Positions 28,971-35,343 of a stretch of DNA of 64,000 nt are shown here, one piece after another. Below the pieces are notes generated by a model that worked only from the letters and a program-made list of their open reading frames with translations, had not been told where the DNA came from and did not search any database. Position numbers and translations under genes: made by a program. This stretch comes from Thermobacillus xylanilyticus (lineage in GTDB: Bacteria > Bacillota > Bacilli > Paenibacillales > Paenibacillaceae), in contig NZ_CAJRAY010000001.1 in the NCBI RefSeq assembly GCF_907165215.1, positions 47,341 to 111,340 of the forward strand, read 5' to 3'. How positions within the stretch are numbered: position 1 is the stretch's first letter; each line of letters starts with the position of its first letter.

Positions 28971-30011
28971 ATGAGTGTCCGTTGGTGGAACAAACCTTTG
29001 TTCTGGCCGCTTGCCGTGTTCGGCTTGCTGCTCTTGCTCAACCTGATCTTCAAACCGGAGTTTTTCGCGATCCGCTACCAGAACGGCCATCTGTACGGCA
29101 GTCTGATCGACATTCTGAACTTCGGCTCCCCCCTGGCCATCGTCGCCATCGGGATGACGCTGGTCATCGCGACACGGGGGATCGATCTGTCGGTGGGGTC
29201 GCTCGTCGCGATCTCCGGCGCGATGGCCTGCCTGACCATCAGCCGGGGCGACGACCAGCATGCCTTGAGCCTGGTGCTCACCGCCGTCCTGCTCGCGCTG
29301 CTCGTCTCCATCGCCCTCGGCCTGTGGAACGGACTGCTGGTGGCCGGCGCGGGCATCCAGCCGATCATCGCGACGCTCATTCTGATGGTCGCCGGGCGGG
29401 GCATTGCGCAGCTCATCACGAGCGGGCAGATCATCACGGTGACGAGCAAGCCGTATAATTTCATCGGCGCCGGATGGCTCATGACCCTTCCGTTCTCCGT
29501 CTATCTGGCCGCCGCGGTCTTTCTCTTCGCCGCGTGGATGACCCGCAAGACATCGCTCGGCATGTTCATCGAGGCGATCGGCTGCAACCCGACGGCAAGC
29601 CGGCTCGCCGGGATCCGTTCCCGCTCGATCCTGCTTGCGGTGTACATGTTCTGCGCGCTGTGCGCCGGCATTGCCGGGCTGATCACCAGTTCGAACGTCT
29701 CGAGCGCGGACGGCAACAACGCCGGGCTGTGGATTGAACTGGACGCCATCCTCGCCGTCGTCATCGGCGGGACTTCCTTGAGCGGCGGCCGGTTCTCGCT
29801 GACCGGCACCCTGGCCGGGGCGCTGCTGATCCAGACGCTGACGACCACGATTTACATGCTGGGCGTTCCCCCGGAAATCACACTGGTCGTCAAGGCGTTC
29901 GTCGTCCTGGCCGTCTGTCTGATCCAATCGCCGTCGTTCCGCCGTTCACTGACGCGCGGCATTCCATGGAGCCCTGCAGCATCCGGACAGGAGGTGAGCA
30001 GACATGGTTGA
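28971..30011 (+). CDS. Sugar ABC permease 1 (YtfT/RbsC-like)
   Basis: 346 residues from an ATG after GGGAGG, 4 bases past the ATPase stop. It has about ten helices with the RbsC-family signatures GMTLVIATRGIDLSVGSLVAISGA and AVVIGGTSLSGGRFSLTGTLAGALLIQ. It forms a heteromeric channel with the next gene, which it overlaps by 8 bases. The pairing of two different permeases with one double ATPase is the YtfT-YjfF arrangement. Confidence 0.92.
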   Translation: MSVRWWNKPLFWPLAVFGLLLLLNLIFKPEFFAIRYQNGHLYGSLIDILNFGSPLAIVAIGMTLVIATRGIDLSVGSLVAISGAMACLTISRGDDQHALSLVLTAVLLALLVSIALGLWNGLLVAGAGIQPIIATLILMVAGRGIAQLITSGQIITVTSKPYNFIGAGWLMTLPFSVYLAAAVFLFAAWMTRKTSLGMFIEAIGCNPTASRLAGIRSRSILLAVYMFCALCAGIAGLITSSNVSSADGNNAGLWIELDAILAVVIGGTSLSGGRFSLTGTLAGALLIQTLTTTIYMLGVPPEITLVVKAFVVLAVCLIQSPSFRRSLTRGIPWSPAASGQEVSRHG

Positions 30012-30972
30012 TCGCAAATATGTCCCGCTGCTGGTCACCATCGGGCTGTTCATCCTGATGTTTCTGGCCGGCTCGCTGCGGTATCCCGGATTTTTCTCGC
30101 TGCAGGTGTTCATGAACCTGCTGATCGACAACGCCTTCCTGCTCATCGTGGCCGTCGGCATGACGTTCGTCATCCTGTCGGGCGGCATCGATCTGTCCGT
30201 CGGCTCCGTGGTGGCGCTGACCACGATGCTGTCCGCCAGCCTGATCACGGAAGCCGGCTGGCCGCCGGCGGCCGTCATTCCGCTGGTGCTTGCCGTCGGC
30301 ATCCTGTTCGGCTGGATGATGGGCGCGATCATTCATTACTTTCAGATTCAGCCGTTCATCGTCACCCTGGCCGGCATGTTTCTCGCCCGGGGGCTGTGCT
30401 ACGTGATCAGCATCAATACGATCACGATCAGCCATCCGTTCTATACGCATATGGCGCTCGCGAAAATCCGCCTGCCGGGCGGCAGCTTCATCTCGATCAG
30501 CGTCGTCATCGCCCTCCTGGTCGTGGCGCTGGCCGTCTATCTCGCGCATTACACCCGCTTCGGGCGCAACACTTATGCGATCGGCGGTCATGAGTCGTCG
30601 GCGGTGCTGATGGGGCTTCCGGTCGGCCGGACGAAAATGCTCGTCTACGCGTTCAGCGGGTTCTGCTCGTCCCTGGGCGGCGTCGTGTTCACGTTCTACA
30701 TGCTGTCGGGTTACGGGCTGCATACCGTCGGCCTGGAGCTGGACGCCATCGCGGCGGTCGTGATCGGAGGGACGCTGCTGACCGGCGGCTCCGGCTATGT
30801 CATCGGCACGTTCTTCGGCGTCCTGATCCAGGGCGTCATCCAGACGATCATCACGTTCGAAGGCACGCTCAGCTCCTGGTGGACGAAAATGGTCATCGGC
30901 TTGCTGCTGTTTCTCTTTATTCTGCTGCAGCGGGTCTTCACCGCGCGGTCTACGCGGAGCCAGTCTGTGTAA
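30004..30972 (+). CDS. Sugar ABC permease 2 (YjfF/RbsC-like)
   Basis: 322 residues starting inside the end of permease 1. It shows GMTFVILSGGIDLSVGSVVALTTM, IGGHESSAVLMGLPVGRTK and AVVIGGTLLTGGSGYVIGTFFGVLIQGVIQ, as in YjfF. About nine or ten membrane helices are visible. The gene context supports a galactofuranose or related aldose importer, although the substrate is inferred only from family likeness. Confidence 0.92.
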   Translation: MVDRKYVPLLVTIGLFILMFLAGSLRYPGFFSLQVFMNLLIDNAFLLIVAVGMTFVILSGGIDLSVGSVVALTTMLSASLITEAGWPPAAVIPLVLAVGILFGWMMGAIIHYFQIQPFIVTLAGMFLARGLCYVISINTITISHPFYTHMALAKIRLPGGSFISISVVIALLVVALAVYLAHYTRFGRNTYAIGGHESSAVLMGLPVGRTKMLVYAFSGFCSSLGGVVFTFYMLSGYGLHTVGLELDAIAAVVIGGTLLTGGSGYVIGTFFGVLIQGVIQTIITFEGTLSSWWTKMVIGLLLFLFILLQRVFTARSTRSQSV

Positions 30973-31002
30973 GATATAATCGGATTTGGGGAGGGGATTC
31001 GA

Positions 31003-32052
31003 TTGCTGCGGTCAAGCCGAACGGCACTTGCCTGTTTCAACCTGCTGCTCGTGTGCCTTGCGATGCTGGCGGGCTGCAACCGTGAAGCGGCGGCGCCGCG
31101 CGAGGAGCAGCCGGAGACGATCGATTCCCGCATCCCCGATCTCCCGTCCGATACGGTCGCCGCGGACAAGCACAAGATCGTGCTCGGCTTCTCGCAGCTC
31201 GGCTCCGAGAGCGATTGGCGCAACGCCAATACGCGATCGATCCAGGAAGCCGCGAAGGAGGCCGGCATCGAGCTGCTGTTCGACAATGCGGAACAGTCGC
31301 AGGAGAAGCAGATCGAAGCGATCCGCCGCTTCATTGAGCGGAAAGTGGATGTGATCGCCTTCGCGCCGGTCATCGAGACGGGCTGGGAAGACATCTTGAC
31401 CGAGGCCAGACAGGCCGGCATCCCGGTCATTCTGTCCGACCGCGCCGTCCAGATCAGCGATCCGTCCCTGTATGTGACGTTTATCGGCGCGGATTTCTAC
31501 GAAGAAGGCCGCAAGGCGGGGAAATATTTGCTGGACAAGAAGCGCAACGATCCCGGGCCCGTCGTCATCGCGGAGCTTCAGGGCACGGAAGGCTCCTCGC
31601 CGTCCATCGAGCGCGGCAGAGGCTTCCGGGACGTCATCCGGGAGCGCGCCGACATGACGATCGCCTATTCCGCGCCGGCCGACTTCACGGTGGCCAAAGG
31701 AGCCGAAGTCATGCGCGGGTTTCTGCGGGAAAGCGGCGGCGGCATCGATGTGCTGTTCGCCCACAACGACGACATGGCGCTCGGGGCCATCGAAGCCATC
31801 GAGGAATTCGGCCTGAAGCCCGGAGAAGACATCGTCATCATTTCCGTCGACGGCACGCGCAAAGCGTTCGAGATGATGGCGGAGGGCAAAATCAACTGCG
31901 TGGTGGAATGCAATCCGCTCCTCGGTCCGATTCTGATGCAGGCCGTCCGCGAGATCTACGAGGGACGCACCTTGCCGAAGCGGATCGTCCCGCCGGAAAG
32001 TGTGTTCACCGAAGTGCTCGCGGAGAAGGAAGTGGCCAATCGACAATATTAG
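31003..32052 (+). CDS. Sugar ABC transporter substrate-binding lipoprotein (YtfQ-like), second copy
   Basis: 349 residues from a TTG six bases after GGGGAGGGG. Lipobox LAGC at Cys25. The core parallels the first binding protein almost motif for motif (HKIVLGFSQLGSESDWRNANT, DVIAFAPVIETGWEDILTEA, VLFAHNDDMALGAIEAIEEFG, INCVVECNPLLGPILMQAV), showing an ancient duplication. Two binding proteins for one membrane complex could widen the ligand range, for example to different anomers or furanosides. Confidence 0.9.
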   Translation: MLRSSRTALACFNLLLVCLAMLAGCNREAAAPREEQPETIDSRIPDLPSDTVAADKHKIVLGFSQLGSESDWRNANTRSIQEAAKEAGIELLFDNAEQSQEKQIEAIRRFIERKVDVIAFAPVIETGWEDILTEARQAGIPVILSDRAVQISDPSLYVTFIGADFYEEGRKAGKYLLDKKRNDPGPVVIAELQGTEGSSPSIERGRGFRDVIRERADMTIAYSAPADFTVAKGAEVMRGFLRESGGGIDVLFAHNDDMALGAIEAIEEFGLKPGEDIVIISVDGTRKAFEMMAEGKINCVVECNPLLGPILMQAVREIYEGRTLPKRIVPPESVFTEVLAEKEVANRQY

Positions 32053-32142
32053 GAGGCGATACCGGCTTTATCTTCTCCGCTGCTTGCCGGCTCGGCGGCC
32101 GCACCCCCGATTCCGTCGATTGCTGACGAAAAAAGCAGACGC

Positions 32143-32180
32143 TTGTCAAAATTTGACAATTTTGATAAGCTGTCTAATAT
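32143..32180 (+). promoter_or_regulatory. Promoter with overlapping operator-like palindrome before TM2 genes
   Basis: TTGACA (32153-32158), 16 bases, TAATAT (32175-32180). The -35 is inside a perfect 8-1-8 palindrome TTGTCAAA-A-TTTGACAA (32143-32159). A repressor bound there would block polymerase. Confidence 0.65.
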
Positions 32181-32217
32181 TAAAATTTTTAATCCGGTAT
32201 CCGGGGTGATCCATGGG

Positions 32218-32559
32218 ATGGATTTGGTCGTAATGAAGAGCCGGCTCGACGCCAGACAACTCATGATCGTGGATTCAGAAGTCAGAAACCAGGGGAAGAA
32301 CATGATTCTCGCCTACGTGCTGTGGTACTTCCTCGGTATATTGGGCGGTCACCGGTTCTATATGAAGAAGACAGGCTCCGCGATCGCCTAGCTCATTCTG
32401 AGCATCACGCTTATCGGGCTGATCGTCACCACCATCTGGTGGATCGTGGATGCCTTCCTGGTACATACCTGGGTAAAGGATCACAACCGCGAGCTGGAGT
32501 ATCGTCTCGTCTCGCAAATGATCGCCCACCAAGGTCCGCCGGCTCCGAACAGCTTCTGA
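32218..32559 (+). pseudogene. TM2-domain membrane protein gene broken by an amber codon
   Basis: Starting at ATG 32218 after GGGGTGATCC, the frame encodes a TM2 protein (NMILAYVLWYFLGILGGHRFYMKKTGSAIA) and hits TAG at 32389-32391. The same frame then continues with the missing second helix LILSITLIGLIVTTIWWIVD and a basic tail (VHTWVKDHNRELEYRLVSQM) to a TGA at 32557. The expected residue at the stop is Gln (CAG to TAG). The paralogue immediately downstream is intact. It could be a true nonsense mutation, a sequencing error or, less likely, readthrough. Confidence 0.85.
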
Positions 32560-32563
32560 TGAC

Positions 32564-32959
32564 ATGAACAAGCGCGACCTGACGCTGGAACAGCTTCTCG
32601 TGCTGCAATCGGAAATGCGGCACGCCGAGAAATCGCTCGCGCTCGCGTATTTCATGCTGCTGGGCGGACACTTGGGAGTCCACCGATTCTATCTGAAGCG
32701 GTATGTAAGCGGCACTATACAGTTGATCCTTTTCCTGGCAGCCGCATTCAGCTATTTTACCGCTGCCGCCTTTAGCGGCGTCGATGAGGAATGGAACGCC
32801 CCGGCTATCATTTTCCTCGTCATCATGCTCCTGACCGGCTTGGCACTGTTCATCTGGATCATTGTCGATCTGTTCATCATGCCCCGCATGGTCAGAGAGT
32901 GGAACGAGGCGCGGGAAGCCGAGATTATTCGCAAGTTGACCGGACCAAGGCAGTCCTGA
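32564..32959 (+). CDS. TM2-domain membrane protein
   Basis: 131 residues starting four bases after the broken paralogue. It has an N-terminal cytoplasmic helix, the TM2 motif SLALAYFMLLGGHLGVHRFYLKRYVSG, an inserted helix (LILFLAAAFSYFTAAAF) and a final helix ending IIVDLFIMPRMVREWN. TM2 proteins are small membrane proteins of unclear function. The gene depends on the promoter upstream of the broken copy. Confidence 0.85.
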   Translation: MNKRDLTLEQLLVLQSEMRHAEKSLALAYFMLLGGHLGVHRFYLKRYVSGTIQLILFLAAAFSYFTAAAFSGVDEEWNAPAIIFLVIMLLTGLALFIWIIVDLFIMPRMVREWNEAREAEIIRKLTGPRQS

Positions 32960-32974
32960 TTTCGTGAATCCATA

Positions 32975-33014
32975 AAAAAGGGAGCTTCGACTGCGGCGTC
33001 GAAGCCCCTTTTAC
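32975..33014. terminator. Bidirectional terminator
   Basis: AAAAGGGaGCTTCGAC and GTCGAAGC-CCCTTTT pair around TGCGGC. T runs occur on both strands, between the convergent TM2 and YCII-DinB genes. Confidence 0.85.
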
Positions 33015-33868
33015 TTTTCGGCAACGTCGCCCGGTCTGGCATCGATATGTCCGGAATGGTGAGCTCCTCCTTCTTGTTCGTCTGCGGCTTGCTTTTTTAC
33101 AAAATTTTTAGCCATCGCTTGAATCATACCCAGGTGCAGGCTTTCGTGCGCAATCAATACGTGGAAGAGCTCGCCGACGGTTTTTGCCTGAAGAAAATTG
33201 CTTTGATCCGCAACGGGGTGCGTCAGCCTGCCTTCGAATGCATCGCCGATCTCCGCCATTTGTCCCTCCAGCCGCCGCAGCAGCACATCGATTTCCGGGG
33301 GCGCATCACTCCAGCCTGACGGATCCGTTCCTGATGCGAACCAGGTTTTATATTCCGCGGGAATGCGGGATCCGGCTCCCGAAAATTGAAAGATCAACTC
33401 GTCGGTTACCGTGAGCACATGTCCGGCTTGCCAACGCATGTTGTTTCGGAATCCCGGGGGAATATGGTCAAGTTTGTCCGCAGGCAGCCCGTGCAGAGTA
33501 TCCAGAATTTGCCGTCTGACATCGGCAAACAAGTTGAGGATATGGGCATCCGAACTTGAGCGGGGGTAGTCCGCGGCCAGCGCTTCAAATACTTCAATCT
33601 TACCGCCGTATTGCAGCTCGGGCCAATCGGTCGTGAGTGAGACCGCTTCTTCCAAAGATTCCGCTTCCATCACCGACACCCCAAAAATGTCGCCTTGATA
33701 GTCCTCTACAGCATGCGGGGAAACCGTCTTCCGTCCGAATCCGGCAAACCGCACTTTCTCATATCCTCTTGCCTTCAGGTTGTCCAGCCAGTTCCACAGG
33801 TCGCTGATGTTTTGCTCCGCCTGATCTTCGGGAACGACACCGCCATGGTAAACGAACAGATAATGCAT
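33011..33868 (-). CDS. YCII-domain / DinB-like fusion protein
   Basis: 285 residues in two parts. Residues 1 to about 95 form a ferredoxin-like YCII/YciI-like domain (HYLFVYHGGVVPEDQAEQN ... SVMEAESLEEAVSLTTDWP). Residues 105 to 265 form a DinB/YfiT-like four-helix bundle with metal ligand candidates His in WQAGHVLTVTDELI and the HxxxxH-like ESLHLGMIQ. The tail is His-rich (GGAHHSGHID). DinB-like proteins include thiol-dependent transferases. It is divergent from an HxlR regulator, which probably controls it. Confidence 0.82.
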   Translation of the reverse strand: MHYLFVYHGGVVPEDQAEQNISDLWNWLDNLKARGYEKVRFAGFGRKTVSPHAVEDYQGDIFGVSVMEAESLEEAVSLTTDWPELQYGGKIEVFEALAADYPRSSSDAHILNLFADVRRQILDTLHGLPADKLDHIPPGFRNNMRWQAGHVLTVTDELIFQFSGAGSRIPAEYKTWFASGTDPSGWSDAPPEIDVLLRRLEGQMAEIGDAFEGRLTHPVADQSNFLQAKTVGELFHVLIAHESLHLGMIQAMAKNFVKKQAADEQEGGAHHSGHIDARPGDVAEK

Positions 33869-33949
33869 TTCCGCCCGCCCCTTTCAGTTGCATTTTGAAA
33901 CTGATTTGAGTATAATGAAGCTATGGCACATCAGTCAAGGAGCAACGCC

Positions 33950-34414
33950 ATGAGAAAAACCATCAAACGTCGTTCCAATTGCCCGATCGCCTTTTCGCTC
34001 GAAGTGGTCGGGGATTCGTGGACGCTGCTCATCATCCGGGATATCGTTTTTGCGGGGAAAAGAACATTCGGGGAGTTCCTGGCCTCGGATGAGAAGATCG
34101 CGAGGAACATCCTGGCCAGCCGTCTGGCTCGTCTGGAAGAACTGGGGTTGATCACGAAGAAGCCCCATCCCACGGACGGAAGAAAGGATTTGTATGAACT
34201 GACGGACGCCGGACTGGATTTTATCCCTGTTCTGCTGGAGTTGTCTGCCTGGGGGGCCAAATATGAACCCGAAACAGCCGAGGCGGCCGCATGGCTGCGC
34301 GAAGTCCGCATGGACAAGGACCGCCTGATCCAACTGATCCGGGACACCGTCAAAAACGGAGGTTCCGTGTTCGCCGGCCCGGACAATGTGATGGACCGGC
34401 TGAAAGCCCGCTAA
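33950..34414 (+). CDS. HxlR-family transcriptional regulator
   Basis: 154 residues from the ATG at 33950 after AAGGAG. The winged helix reads CPIAFSLEVVGDSWTLLIIRDIVFAGKRTF, EKIARNILASRLARLEELGLITK and DGRKDLYELTDAG, typical of HxlR, although the usual N-terminal cysteine is present as Cys in RRSNCPIAF. HxlR proteins often sense aldehydes or redox stress. The divergent YCII-DinB gene is the obvious target. Confidence 0.88.
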   Translation: MRKTIKRRSNCPIAFSLEVVGDSWTLLIIRDIVFAGKRTFGEFLASDEKIARNILASRLARLEELGLITKKPHPTDGRKDLYELTDAGLDFIPVLLELSAWGAKYEPETAEAAAWLREVRMDKDRLIQLIRDTVKNGGSVFAGPDNVMDRLKAR

Positions 34415-34432
34415 CCTGTCCGCTTCACCCAA

Positions 34433-34624
34433 CTACAACACACCGACGGCCAGCATGCCGGCCGCGATCAGGCCCAGCGCGTGAATGAGATGATATTGCA
34501 CGCCCGTCCGGAATGTGGCGAGTTTGTCCCGCTGCAGCTTATCCTTCAGCGCATGCGCGCCGAACGCGCCCAGCGCGACCGCAATCGCCATCAGGATGCC
34601 GCCCAGCGCAATGAACGTTTCCAT
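34433..34624 (-). pseudogene. DUF423 membrane protein, C-terminally truncated
   Basis: From ATG 34624, after GGAGGAGGAAGG, 63 residues match the first half of DUF423 proteins (METFIALGGILMAIAVALG, FGAHALKDKL, FRTGVQYHLIHALGLI). Family members run to about 120 residues with four helices. Here the frame stops at TAG 34433 after two helices, and the end of the HxlR gene begins 18 bases later. This looks like an old recombination edge. Confidence 0.75.
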
Positions 34625-34682
34625 CCGTCGTTCCTTCCTCCTCCGGCTCGCGCCTTCCGGCGCCAAAGCCTTCTCCACATTT

Positions 34683-35165
34683 TTAGCGTTTGTCCGCGTG
34701 GAGCCGCCGGTGAAGCTCGCGCACCTGCTCCGCCAGCTCGGGAACGGGTCCCTCCACTTGCGCGTCGCGGATGACTTCCTGGATGGGCAAGTTCCTTACG
34801 CGGGACGGCGGAACTCCCCATTCGTCCAGCCACTCGGCCAATTGCCGGGACGAGCTGGCGTACACGATCCGGCCCAGGCCGACCCAGCCGTGGGCGGCGG
34901 CGCACATCGGGCAGTGCTCCCCGGAGGTGTAGACGGTGGCCCGGGCGCGCGCTTCCGGCGTCATGTGCTGAGCCGCCCAGCGGGCTATGGCGAATTCCGG
35001 GTGTTGCGTATGATCCCCTCCCGCCACATGGTTGTGGTCCTCGAACAACACCTCGCCTTCGGCCGATACCAGAACCGAACCGAACGGTTCATCGCCCTTC
35101 TCCAGCGCGATCCTTGCGAGCTCGACACAGCGCCGCAAATGCTTCATGTCCGTCTCCGTGATCAT
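34683..35165 (-). CDS. Cytidine/deoxycytidylate-type nucleoside deaminase
   Basis: 160 residues from ATG 35165 after GGAGG. Zinc-binding motifs are HPEFA (His and catalytic Glu) and SGEHCPMCAAA (two Cys). The layout matches guanine deaminase and tRNA adenosine deaminase relatives (CDA fold, PF00383); EPFGSVLVSAEGEVLFED resembles guanine deaminases. The C-terminus RNLPIQEVIRDAQVEGPVPELAEQVRELH is intact. The true substrate is not fixed by sequence. Confidence 0.87.
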   Translation of the reverse strand: MITETDMKHLRRCVELARIALEKGDEPFGSVLVSAEGEVLFEDHNHVAGGDHTQHPEFAIARWAAQHMTPEARARATVYTSGEHCPMCAAAHGWVGLGRIVYASSSRQLAEWLDEWGVPPSRVRNLPIQEVIRDAQVEGPVPELAEQVRELHRRLHADKR

Positions 35166-35201
35166 GTCGCCGCCTCCTTCGATCAAAAGTCATCCTCCAT
35201 C

Positions 35202-35343
35202 TCACGCCGGCACGATGATTCGTTCGCAAGCCTGCACGACCCGTTCGCTCTCGTTGTCCAGCGAGCTGGTCGCCTCGTCGAACATCAGTATCGGCGGTTT
35301 TCCCTGCGCCGGACGGCCCCACGAGCGCCGTTTTCTCCGTCAC
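35202..35343 (-). pseudogene. Collapsed remnant of an ABC-exporter ATPase
   Basis: On the minus strand the frame reads VTEKTALVGPSGAGKT, a Walker A of the exporter type. One base later in a second frame it continues PPILMFDEATSSLDNESERV, a Walker B with D-loop, and ends at TGA 35204-35202 after QACERIIVPA. About 100 residues between Walker A and Walker B are missing and the junction is out of frame. The remnant touches the stop codon of the res gene (GTGA overlap at 35343-35340). Confidence 0.75.
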
